From positions 1 through 7,214 of the forward strand of contig JBCCFC010000706.1 of NCBI GenBank assembly GCA_039029935.1: a stretch of DNA of 7,214 bases, in the 5' to 3' direction. Position 1 is the stretch's first letter; each line of letters opens with the position of its first letter. This document shows positions 1-6,703 of the stretch, piece after piece. Origin of the DNA: G039029935 sp039029935. Lineage in GTDB: Bacteria; Chloroflexota; Anaerolineae; Caldilineales; Caldilineaceae. The position numbers and the translations under genes are program-made. The notes under the pieces are model-generated. The model made no database searches and had not been told where the DNA came from. It worked only from the letters and a program-made list of their open reading frames with translations.

Positions 1-252
1 GTCTTTTGATTTTTTGAGTTAGCTCGGTGTAGTTTGAATGATTAAGTTAGTCTGGGGCGATATTGAAAGCACAATGAGTACCTTAAGATTACCAAGTGTT
101 TTGCTCAACATCATCTTTTTTAACCAATACATAGTCATTTGTAGCGGTCAATAACACCTTGCACACATTTTGTAGGGCATACTCTTACAGTCGTTCTCAT
201 GTACAAGTCAGTGTTCTATTTGACCATTACAAAATCAACGATTATATCCATA
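1..252. other. Non-coding left edge, no gene recognised
   Basis: I find no convincing gene here on either strand. The longest minus-strand start I could follow (ATG at 112-114, about 31 codons) has no Shine-Dalgarno sequence. The stretch lies directly downstream (leftwards) of the promoter module at 253-321, so it is probably the untranslated leader of a gene beyond the left edge, or the template of a non-coding transcript. No strong hairpin or terminator was seen. Confidence 0.5.
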
Positions 253-321
253 AGTATACAACGGTTTGGCGTCGTTGTCTGTCGAACAAATGAGGATAAG
301 TTTGTCGTTGTTTGTTCTACA
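253..321 (-). promoter_or_regulatory. Promoter/operator module, copy 1
   Basis: Read on the minus strand this has a -10 TATACT (253-258), a 17-base spacer and a -35-like CAGACA (276-281). The plus strand carries half-site TGTCGAACAAA (280-290), which overlaps the -35, and the inverted half-site TTTGTTCTACA (311-321), with 20 bases between them. The same arrangement recurs at 2874-2988, including the CGGTT of the spacer and a TGAGGAyAAG block between the half-sites; that conservation is the main evidence that this is a functional site. A regulator bound next to the -35 could activate or repress. Transcription would run left from about 246, and no gene starts within the window. Confidence 0.6.
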
Positions 322-338
322 TCAGCTTTTCAGATGTA
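318..338. repeat. Small inverted repeat downstream of the 138-aa gene
   Basis: TACATC (318-323) and GATGTA (333-338) form a 6-bp stem with a 9-base loop, 53 bases past the stop of the 391-807 gene. It overlaps the end of the inverted operator half-site. There is no U-tract on the minus-strand transcript, so an intrinsic terminator is not supported. An alternative pairing is AGCTTTT (324-330) with AAAAGCT (353-359). It may be a weak transcript end or chance. Confidence 0.25.
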
Positions 339-390
339 ATATAGTTACTCAAAAAAGCTAATTGAACCGCAAAATGTATTCTGTAATTTG

Positions 391-807
391 TTAATCCTGC
401 TTGACCGCAATCCACTGCGCCACAACCCCCGCAGGTTTTCCAGAATGAGGGATGGTGCGCACAATAGAGCCAACGATGGCAGGACGTTGATCCACACCGT
501 TCGGCCAATCACGGATCAAGTAGCCAACGTAATCGTAAATCCATTCCTCTTTTTTGGCACCCACTTCGCCCTTGCCTTGAAAACGCACACAGAATGGATT
601 GCCATAGGTGATCGACCCATTGAGGTCCAATTCCCAGCTCTTGCCTTTGCCAAAGATAGAGCCCGTTAATTTCTCACATGGACCATCTTCTATTTCAATA
701 TATCCCTTCCCAAACCGTAAATCATTAAATGGCGTGTCCAAATCAGGATTGCTTTTGAAGCTACGGTAAGTCCATTTACCGACAAGAATTTCTGGTACAG
801 TGTTCAT
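391..807 (-). CDS. Conserved-looking small soluble protein, function unknown
   Basis: This encodes 138 residues with no signal peptide or membrane segment, so it is predicted to be cytoplasmic unless exported by a non-classical route. The start is supported by AAGGAG five bases before the ATG. The sequence is rich in alternating hydrophobic and polar residues with many glycines and aromatics, suggesting a beta-rich fold. It opens with a GKWTYRSF segment (residues 11-18) and ends with a distinctive block around WPNGVDQRPAIVGSIVRT (about 101-118) followed by IPHSG and a WIAVK end. I have the impression that this block is shared by small proteins of other bacteria, but I cannot name a family or a reaction. 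It is the last gene of the leftward cluster, 147 bases after the membrane protein gene and without a convincing promoter of its own, so co-transcription is likely. Confidence 0.75.
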   Translation of the reverse strand: MNTVPEILVGKWTYRSFKSNPDLDTPFNDLRFGKGYIEIEDGPCEKLTGSIFGKGKSWELDLNGSITYGNPFCVRFQGKGEVGAKKEEWIYDYVGYLIRDWPNGVDQRPAIVGSIVRTIPHSGKPAGVVAQWIAVKQD

Positions 808-954
808 AATAACTCCTTGATTGAGATAAATTTTGCTACTTGGTGTGAGTCGCCAAACCTTTAGGGCGTGACGAAAAGTAGTGAGTGCTTCCAGCGTATA
901 AGACCGTTACCACCCAACGATTTTACGATGGATGACTGGCAGCAACTCTCTGGA

Positions 955-1710
955 TTAGCCTTCTTGCGCAGATGCCCTATGCTGATATGCCCAAATCCAA
1001 ATGGATGCAGCAATCAGCAGTGTAAAGGCGAGCGGTCCATAGTAGCTGGCATGGGTTAATTGCAGGAACCAGCCAAAGGCGATGAGAAGTATCAGTGCTG
1101 GCAATGGGGCTTTTTTCGCCAAGAAGAGGGTGATGGCAGCAAATAGAGCGGCAAAGAAAATCGCCCATGAACCAGTTTGACTGACAAAGGAATTCACGCC
1201 ACCAATCCAAGGATCAACCCAAGTGGCGTTTAGCAGCCGCTCGACACCCTGCATTTGTGTCTCATTCAAACCATGCTTACCCCCTTCTTTGTGTAGTCTT
1301 TCTGCAACAAGGATTGTCTGACCCAGCCCAATCCCACCGATGCTGTCTAGGACTGTGTAATAGATCAAAAAGATATAGGTAGCAATGCGGGATAGCCAAC
1401 TGGTCAGCAGCACCAGCCCCCCATCTTCATCGCCTACGTTCGCAAGCATCAGCCATAACCCAATCGCCACTAGTCCAACGGCCGGCGTCTGGATCATATG
1501 CAGGATAAACCACCACTCTGGGCCAAAGTAACCCAGTGCCTTGTGACCATGTGCATAGGGTGCTGAATGAGAATGAGACAGATATTGATACATACCCGGC
1601 GGTTCTTTAGTAAACCCTGCGGGGTGAAATAGCTCTATTATCACTAAGATCGATGGGGCAATGAATAAACATAGCCACCATAAAATGGTTTGAATTTTTT
1701 GATTAGACAT
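955..1710 (-). CDS. Six-helix inner-membrane protein with His-rich loop
   Basis: This encodes 251 residues. Hydrophobic segments at about 8-28, 67-90, 98-121, 180-198, 201-220 and 224-242 predict six transmembrane helices. Charges (K5 at the N-terminus, K199/K200 between helices 4 and 5, H244/R245 at the C-terminus) fit both ends in the cytoplasm. This puts the loop between helices 1 and 2 outside; it carries H29, H46, H48, H54 and H56, followed by H71 in helix 2. A periplasmic histidine cluster could bind a transition metal, which would suit a neighbour of a copper oxidase, but that is inference. The 122-178 loop is also predicted to be outside. I do not recognise the family. The ATG at 1710 is preceded by AAGGAGG at an unusually long 13-base spacing, and no better start is visible, so translation may be modest. 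It lies downstream of a hairpin that separates it from the paralogue pair. Confidence 0.8.
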   Translation of the reverse strand: MSNQKIQTILWWLCLFIAPSILVIIELFHPAGFTKEPPGMYQYLSHSHSAPYAHGHKALGYFGPEWWFILHMIQTPAVGLVAIGLWLMLANVGDEDGGLVLLTSWLSRIATYIFLIYYTVLDSIGGIGLGQTILVAERLHKEGGKHGLNETQMQGVERLLNATWVDPWIGGVNSFVSQTGSWAIFFAALFAAITLFLAKKAPLPALILLIAFGWFLQLTHASYYGPLAFTLLIAASIWIWAYQHRASAQEG

Positions 1711-1743
1711 ACGTATTGCCTGCCCTCCTTATGGATTATGGAA

Positions 1744-1779
1744 AACAGTTGAGCAGACACGCTTGCCTGCTCAACTGTT
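1744..1779 (-). terminator. Hairpin between the paralogue pair and the membrane gene
   Basis: AACAGTTGAGCAG (1744-1756) and its exact complement CTGCTCAACTGTT (1767-1779) make a 13-bp stem with a 10-base loop. On the minus-strand transcript the stem is followed by a short run (TGTTTTCC), a weak U-tract. It lies 68 bases past the stop of the 1848-2297 gene. It probably ends or attenuates transcripts of the paralogue pair, letting a fraction read into the membrane protein gene. It could instead be an mRNA-stabilising 3' hairpin. Confidence 0.6.
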
Positions 1780-1847
1780 GACGCTACTCCGATAGATATT
1801 TATTTTGTAGAGTGGCTTAAAATCGGAACCAGCGTCTCTGTGCCCAA

Positions 1848-2297
1848 CTAGTCCTTGATAAGCTCTACAGGGACATCCTTGAAATCGTGCTGTTTGCCAT
1901 CAGCGATGTAGCTAAAGTCAGCAAGCCCTGACTCCCAGTTGGTCAGCCACATGAAGAGACGTACATTCTGCACCTTGATTGGGGACGGCCACGTCTTCGG
2001 TTGAGGCATGTCTGATGGAATCTGTGGACCATGAATTGGGATAGTTGTATAACCCTCTGCTGAAATAGCGACCCATTCAACTTTTATTGGCACGATGGAT
2101 GATCTTGGACGAATAACGTTATATTTGCCATCAATCGTCGTTTGAATATTGACGGGTGGGTTGGTTGACTGTGTAATGCGCCCAGAACCATGAACGGTTT
2201 TGGTTTCCTCGTTAATCACCAGTGCAACGTTGAATTGAACGGCACCCAGCGTTTTTGTACCAATTCGATAATGAAGACAAGAATTATTGTATGACAT
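1848..2297 (-). CDS. DUF1842-like small protein, paralogue B
   Basis: This encodes 149 residues and has no signal peptide or membrane segment. It is a clear paralogue of the upstream neighbour at 2375-2806: without gaps, 29 of the first 61 positions are identical, including GAVQF (18-22), the TV..G.GR.TQ..NPP stretch (34-48) and G-x-Y-x-V (57-61). A second conserved block near the C-terminus contains N-x-RL, NW-x-x-G and FSY. The pattern suggests a single beta-rich domain. I recall similar proteins under the uncharacterised Pfam type DUF1842, but could not confirm this here. Compared with paralogue A, the middle is about ten residues longer and proline-rich (about 83-105). The start is supported by AGGAG followed by six A residues. 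It is second in the probable operon, 77 bases after paralogue A. No biochemical function can be read from it. Confidence 0.8.
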   Translation of the reverse strand: MSYNNSCLHYRIGTKTLGAVQFNVALVINEETKTVHGSGRITQSTNPPVNIQTTIDGKYNVIRPRSSIVPIKVEWVAISAEGYTTIPIHGPQIPSDMPQPKTWPSPIKVQNVRLFMWLTNWESGLADFSYIADGKQHDFKDVPVELIKD

Positions 2298-2374
2298 TTT
2301 TTTCTCCTGAAATTTGAATTTGATTGATTAATTTTTATCATGCGTATGATGCAAACGACGGGTCTGCTCAACGA

Positions 2375-2806
2375 TTAGGCATCATTTGGCTGCGTAGAGC
2401 TTAACAACTTAACCGGTGCATCACTGACTTCATGCGAATCCCCATTGTCGTCAACATAGCTAAAGCTTGCTGTGCCAGTGGTCCAGTTCTCAAGCGTCAT
2501 GGATAAGCGTGCGTTTGGTGGAAAAGCAGGTCCAACACCAGCAAACGGCGGCCATTGCAGAATTGGGTATCCGATTGCGTCAACCAAGATCATTTGAATA
2601 GGTGCGCGAAGTGATAAGTTCAAGACCTTATATTGCCCATGTAGCCGAGTTGAAACACTCAATGGTGGATTGACAGCCTGTGTAACCCGCCCTGTCCCAG
2701 AAACGGTTTGGTGTTCTGGATCTAAAACCAGATTCACTTGGAACTGTACCGCACCGGGCTTTTCCTCACCGATCAAATAACTTGCCTGTTGAAAAATGTA
2801 TGACAT
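2375..2806 (-). CDS. DUF1842-like small protein, paralogue A
   Basis: This encodes 143 residues, is soluble and has no export signal. It shares with paralogue B the N-terminal MSY, the Y-x-IG turn (10-13), GAVQF (18-22), the TV.GTGR.TQ..NPP block (34-48) and a C-terminal region containing NW-TTGTASFSYVDD. This is the conserved core of the putative DUF1842-like family, whose role is unknown to me. The C-terminal tail (SSTQPNDA) is probably disordered. AGGAG lies eight bases before the ATG. It is the first gene after the promoter/operator module at 2874-2988: the predicted start of transcription near 2867 gives a leader of about 60 bases, so this gene is the most direct target of that regulator. 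Two divergent copies side by side suggest a heterodimer or two related ligands (inference). Confidence 0.8.
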   Translation of the reverse strand: MSYIFQQASYLIGEEKPGAVQFQVNLVLDPEHQTVSGTGRVTQAVNPPLSVSTRLHGQYKVLNLSLRAPIQMILVDAIGYPILQWPPFAGVGPAFPPNARLSMTLENWTTGTASFSYVDDNGDSHEVSDAPVKLLSSTQPNDA

Positions 2807-2873
2807 TTTTGTATCTCCTATATACTTACTTAAAATGATTGTTTTAATTCGCTGTTATGTAAGCGATGACATT

Positions 2874-2988
2874 AGTATAGTGCGGTTGGGGGAGATTGTC
2901 TGTCGAACAAAGTATGATAATCCTGTAGAACAAAGTATGATAATCCTGTAGAACAAATGAGGACAAGCGAGATATTGTTTGTTTTACA
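2874..2988 (-). promoter_or_regulatory. Promoter/operator module, copy 2 (expanded)
   Basis: Minus-strand -10 TATACT (2874-2879), 17-base spacer and -35-like CAGACA (2897-2902). Plus-strand half-sites TGTCGAACAAA (2901-2911), TGTAGAACAAA (2924-2934) and TGTAGAACAAA (2947-2957) repeat with an exact 23-base period, and an inverted half-site TTTGTTTTACA (2978-2988) follows after 20 bases. It matches the module at 253-321 apart from two inserted 23-base units. The first half-site overlaps the -35, and the others extend upstream on roughly the same helical face. It most probably drives the 2806-391 gene cluster under a multimeric DNA-binding regulator that is not encoded in this window. Confidence 0.7.
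2905..2957. repeat. Two perfect 23-bp tandem repeats plus partial third
   Basis: The unit starting GAACAAAGTATGATAATC is present exactly at 2905-2927 and 2928-2950, followed by the first seven bases (GAACAAA) of a third copy at 2951-2957. Each unit contributes one operator half-site to the promoter module. The perfect identity suggests recent expansion, for example by slippage, and the copy number could vary between strains. Confidence 0.9.
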
Positions 2989-3048
2989 TGCAGTATAGGT
3001 ATAAATGGACCTTGTGTTTAGATAAATAAAAGCAGTATCGTAGGGTGT

Positions 3049-3077
3049 CAATCTGCGCAACAGATTGGCAATCTGTT
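3049..3077. repeat. Alternating CAATCTG/CAGATTG repeat (exclusive hairpins)
   Basis: CAATCTG (3049-3055), CAGATTG (3061-3067) and CAATCTG (3069-3075) alternate. The central copy can pair with either flank: the left pairing gives a 7-bp stem with a 5-base loop, and the right pairing gives AACAGAT/ATCTGTT with a 5-base loop. It lies between the oxidase gene and the promoter module, upstream of the predicted transcription start, so it would act in the 3' tail of the oxidase transcript or at the DNA level. The role is unknown. Confidence 0.5.
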
Positions 3078-3105
3078 TTACTTGCCGGGTTTATATTTTC
3101 CTATG

Positions 3106-3153
3106 CAATGTCAAAGCAGTACCACAATCGATTGTGATACTGCTTTGACATTG
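3106..3153. repeat. 48-base near-perfect palindrome after the oxidase gene
   Basis: Arms CAATGTCAAAGCAGTA (3106-3121) and its complement (3138-3153) flank the inner palindrome CACAATCGATTGTG (3123-3136), with a single mismatch (3122 against 3137). The stem lies 31 bases past the stop of the oxidase gene, so it probably forms the 3' end of its mRNA. Neither strand has a clear U-tract after the stem, so it is not a textbook intrinsic terminator. A smaller stem, TTGAGC/GCTCAA (3160-3177), lies between it and the stop codon. Confidence 0.75.
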
Positions 3154-3184
3154 ATGAGGTTGAGCTTATCTGCTCAAATTGACA

Positions 3185-6100
3185 TTACGTCGGTAGCGTC
3201 GGCGGTGACACCGTAAACCCTGGATACATCTGCCCTGTGTTGGGATCAGGGTCGATAAAGTGCATCGAATCTATCCACGCTCTGCCCAAATTTTTACTAT
3301 CGGTGGGATAGAGTTTATCCACATCTTCGTCTTTGATCCCCGAATGCAGCACATTTTCGGCGGGTCGATAGTTGGCACTGTTGGCCGTTGGCACAGCCTC
3401 TACCGCCTGCATCATGCCGTTGTCTTCATGGAGCAGCAGATGGCAGTGGTTGACATAGACTCCTAGATAATCGGGAAAGCGTGAGCGGAAGATCACACGC
3501 CCACCATTGCGTGGAATCCAGATCGTGTCCTGCCAGCGTGGGTGAGGTAGAATGTTGACCAAATTGCCATTTTCATCGGGAACATCAATGCGCATCACCC
3601 AGAATGGGTTTTGGTGCATATGGAATGGATGGTCGGCGGCATTGGTGGCAACTTTATGTTTTCCACCGAACGTATCTCTGGCTTCGCGACGGGTCATTGG
3701 ATAGCCCTTAAAGCGTCCCCAATAGGTTGGATGGTCATATTTATACTTCTTTTTAATCGGTTCACAAGGCTCTTCTACCACCGTTTCCTCCGTGACACAC
3801 CCTTTCTTCTCCTCTGGCAGCAGCCCTTGGTATTGTATCTGCGCAGCACGTAATCTTTCATCATAGGGGTCAATCTCAATGGCGCACTTGAGCTTTGTCA
3901 AAATCTCCTCAACTTTCTCTCGCGTGGGCATCTTGTCCGCTGTAAAGAAAAGCGGTTTGTCATCCTCCGACCGCCAAAGGGTGATTGAATTATTGGTCAA
4001 GACCCATTCTTCAGCCGTCCACCAGAGCATCTTGGGGTGTACCTGATCTGTTGGGTTAAACTTACGCCCGTCAATCGACATGGTGCGTGTCCCTGGCGGC
4101 AGCAGGATTGGTGGCAATGGAGACCCATCAGGCTGCCTCAAGTTGTCCAATGGCAATGCCGGAATCGTCATCTCCTCATCACGCAAGGACAGCTTTTCCT
4201 TTACCCCTTGAGGCAATGTCACTTCGGCAATCGTCAGCGATTGGGGTGCTTGATAATAACGCAGTTTCTGATGTTGGTGGTAGTGGGCGATATAGGCGTC
4301 AAGGTCACTGTCCTTGTTGGTCACCAGCGGGAAATCGTTGGCGCCCCAACCAGCATAGGTGATTTTACGTGTGCGAAAATTGCGAGACTCTACACGCTTT
4401 GGTTTTTGAACCGTCTCAACGGTCTTTGTTTTGATGTCATTTGGATCGGTTTGATCAACCGTCACTTTTGTATAGGTTGTGTCCTTAACCGTACTGTTGT
4501 ACTGCTCAATTTCATTCGCCAAGACATATTCTTGCTGTGGTGATAGTGGCGGACCATTGACCTCAAGCTTCTCATAGATCGCCTCTGGACTCATCACCAT
4601 CAGTTCATCATTGGTAATGGGCTTTAGGTAACTCTGCACTTCTGGTAATTCCAATTCATGCAGAGGCAAACAGTCACCCCCATTACAGTTGCGCATCCCC
4701 TCAACCGGATTCCCACTGACGATCACATAGGCGATAATCGTATCAGGTCGCGGTCCCCCATCAGCATGGAGCGGTGTACCCATCCCGATCACGGTATAGA
4801 TTTCAGCATCGCGGTTATCCCCCAAAATCGGCGCTTGAATCAACACATCGGCACGATTGGCCGCCGCCAAATCTAACTCGTTTGGCCGCACATAAGAGGC
4901 GCGAATGCTCTCTGCATCTTTATAACAGTCATCAACATTGATAAAGTTGTTTTTACAATCGTCGATGATTAATGGGTCTGTCTTGGCCTCAAAGTTCAAA
5001 TTTTGAATGTAATACTTGCCCTCACCCGGCTCTGTCTCGCGGACCAACGTGATCCCATCCCATGCCAGTAACCATAACGGGTGTTTGAGCTCGCCAATCT
5101 CTGCCATTGTTTTGATCGGGACCTTTGTGCCATCTTCTTCAATGCGATACAGTGGTTGTCTTGGGTTAGGGGCCAATGGGTTTGGTGGAGATATTTTGTA
5201 TTCGTACCGACCCTTTAGCACCATAAACCGCATATAACTTTTGCCATCCACACTACCATTCAAGATGCGCCAACGTTCGATAGCCCCCGGACGCATGGTG
5301 ATAATACGCGGTTCAAAACCGCCATTCGTCGTATTAAATACGGCTTTCTTCTGGCGTGGGCCAATATTCTCAACAGGTGCATCAGGGTCCTCAGCCGTTA
5401 CTTGGACTCGTTGAATAAACATGAGTCGCTCTCGGTAGTCAAATGGCCCCGTTCGTCGCGCAGGGTCATAGGGCAATTGATAGACAGGGTTGACTAGTTT
5501 TGAATCCTCAATCACTGAATTTTTTTGATAGTTTTTTTCAATGACCGATGTGTTGGACTTACCATCTAGCGGCTTTCCAAGAACCAACTGCGTGTGCAGT
5601 GCCTCGTCAACATCGCCTTCGACAATTAGGAACCCAGCCATACCAGCGGCCACTTGGTTATGGGTTGCGCCGTGTGCGTGTGGGTGATACCAGAATGTAC
5701 CCGCTGGATGGGGCTGATTTGGATCGTCTTGGACGTTGCCGAGTCGGAACTCATAGGGGGCCTGTCCAACAACTTCATTCTCACGGATAAAACGACAACT
5801 GGCATCGAGGTCGGCTTCGCGACGCTTCCAGTCGGCCTGTGGCATGATACGCAGAATGACATTATCCGAATGTGTGCCATCGGGATTGGCTTCGGGGCGA
5901 ACGTGCAATCCATGTGTATGCAAATTGGTGACATGGTTGGTATGAACGCCATTGACATGCTCACCAAGACACCAGTCCTCCTTGGGTTTGGTTGGCATCT
6001 GGCCTAGCCCTTCGCCGTAAGTCTGGCTTGGATTTGTTGCTTGAACCGCCTGAAAAAGCGATCCCTCTGGCTCCGGATAGCCTTCAATGGGGTCTGGATA

Positions 6101-6646
6101 GGCACCAACGGGCGTCTTTCCCAAATCTGGCCCCAACAGATTGCGCACGTGAACAAACAGCGTCTCATCGCCGCTCATGCGAATCGTAGGGCCTGGTGTT
6201 GACCCGTTATAGCTAAAGAGAAGCGGCTTGGCATTGTTAAAGCCTAGACCCGTCACCGCCAACGGTGCAGCATTCTCAACGACATGCAAGGGCAACGGTT
6301 GCCCCGGCCAATCACTGGGACGCCAAACCGATGGCTCGGCCCATGTTTCTGCAATGAATCGAAGCTTTTGCTTGGAAACATTGAGCGGGTTGTTGGTCTC
6401 TTTCTCCAACAGACGCCCTTGTCCATTACCAGACTGAGCCGTGCCTGTCTGTGGGTAATCGCTCTCCTGCGAAGTTGGTGCAGAAGAGACTTGCTCAGAC
6501 CCCAACGTGGGGAGTGTCACCAACGCGCCTGCGCCGATGGCGGATGCTTTTAGAAAATTACGTCGATTCATACCGCGTTTTGTTGTCTTGTTCGTGTTTG
6601 TGGATGCTACAGTGCTATCCTGTTGTTGGTTACGTGTGTCAGACAT
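3185..6646 (-). CDS. Large Tat-exported multicopper oxidase (CotA/bilirubin-oxidase-like)
   Basis: This encodes 1153 residues. A Tat signal (NRRNFLKAS, 27-35, then a hydrophobic stretch to about 48) indicates export of the folded protein. All copper motifs are present: HTHGLH (243-248), HPHAH (321-325), HPFHMH (1006-1011) and HCHLLLHEDNGMM (1067-1079). C1068, H1006, H1073 and axial M1078 form the type 1 site; the other motif histidines form the trinuclear cluster. The HED-x-x-MM ending resembles CotA and bilirubin oxidase. Such enzymes couple one-electron oxidation of phenols, pigments or metal ions to reduction of O2 to water; the substrate here is unknown. Typical relatives have 500-700 residues. 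Here extra sequence lies at about 172-240, 465-590 and 650-750, and about 110 residues separate EEWVLTN (879-885) from HPFHMH. Nine further cysteines could form disulfides. AAGGGGAG before the ATG supports this start; Met26, just before the twin arginines, lacks a good ribosome site. Confidence 0.95.
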   Translation of the reverse strand: MSDTRNQQQDSTVASTNTNKTTKRGMNRRNFLKASAIGAGALVTLPTLGSEQVSSAPTSQESDYPQTGTAQSGNGQGRLLEKETNNPLNVSKQKLRFIAETWAEPSVWRPSDWPGQPLPLHVVENAAPLAVTGLGFNNAKPLLFSYNGSTPGPTIRMSGDETLFVHVRNLLGPDLGKTPVGAYPDPIEGYPEPEGSLFQAVQATNPSQTYGEGLGQMPTKPKEDWCLGEHVNGVHTNHVTNLHTHGLHVRPEANPDGTHSDNVILRIMPQADWKRREADLDASCRFIRENEVVGQAPYEFRLGNVQDDPNQPHPAGTFWYHPHAHGATHNQVAAGMAGFLIVEGDVDEALHTQLVLGKPLDGKSNTSVIEKNYQKNSVIEDSKLVNPVYQLPYDPARRTGPFDYRERLMFIQRVQVTAEDPDAPVENIGPRQKKAVFNTTNGGFEPRIITMRPGAIERWRILNGSVDGKSYMRFMVLKGRYEYKISPPNPLAPNPRQPLYRIEEDGTKVPIKTMAEIGELKHPLWLLAWDGITLVRETEPGEGKYYIQNLNFEAKTDPLIIDDCKNNFINVDDCYKDAESIRASYVRPNELDLAAANRADVLIQAPILGDNRDAEIYTVIGMGTPLHADGGPRPDTIIAYVIVSGNPVEGMRNCNGGDCLPLHELELPEVQSYLKPITNDELMVMSPEAIYEKLEVNGPPLSPQQEYVLANEIEQYNSTVKDTTYTKVTVDQTDPNDIKTKTVETVQKPKRVESRNFRTRKITYAGWGANDFPLVTNKDSDLDAYIAHYHQHQKLRYYQAPQSLTIAEVTLPQGVKEKLSLRDEEMTIPALPLDNLRQPDGSPLPPILLPPGTRTMSIDGRKFNPTDQVHPKMLWWTAEEWVLTNNSITLWRSEDDKPLFFTADKMPTREKVEEILTKLKCAIEIDPYDERLRAAQIQYQGLLPEEKKGCVTEETVVEEPCEPIKKKYKYDHPTYWGRFKGYPMTRREARDTFGGKHKVATNAADHPFHMHQNPFWVMRIDVPDENGNLVNILPHPRWQDTIWIPRNGGRVIFRSRFPDYLGVYVNHCHLLLHEDNGMMQAVEAVPTANSANYRPAENVLHSGIKDEDVDKLYPTDSKNLGRAWIDSMHFIDPDPNTGQMYPGFTVSPPTLPT

Positions 6647-6703
6647 AGATACTCCCCTTTTGATTTTGAGATATAAAGCGCTACTCTATTTAATAAAACA
6701 CTG

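Noticed and set aside
19..114. Short minus-strand frame from ATG at 112-114
   Set aside because: About 31 codons, no Shine-Dalgarno sequence, no recognisable protein features.
808..954. Internal promoter before the 138-residue gene
   Set aside because: TTATAC is present on the minus strand, but no -35 lies at acceptable spacing.
2901..2957. Possible CRISPR-like array
   Set aside because: Only two perfect units and a partial one, in direct contact with no spacers; a promoter location and matching half-sites at 280-321 explain it better.
2872..3060. Minus-strand open frame of 62 codons
   Set aside because: It starts at TTG without a ribosome site and runs through the promoter and the 23-base tandem repeats, whose period is not a multiple of three; it is a chance frame.
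5626..6007. Long overlapping open frames on both strands inside the oxidase gene
   Set aside because: Antisense or shifted shadows of a gene with intact family motifs; no ribosome sites or protein features of their own.
6569..6571. Alternative oxidase start at Met26
   Set aside because: It would leave a normal short Tat n-region, but there is no good Shine-Dalgarno there, while the start at 6646 has AAGGGGAG.
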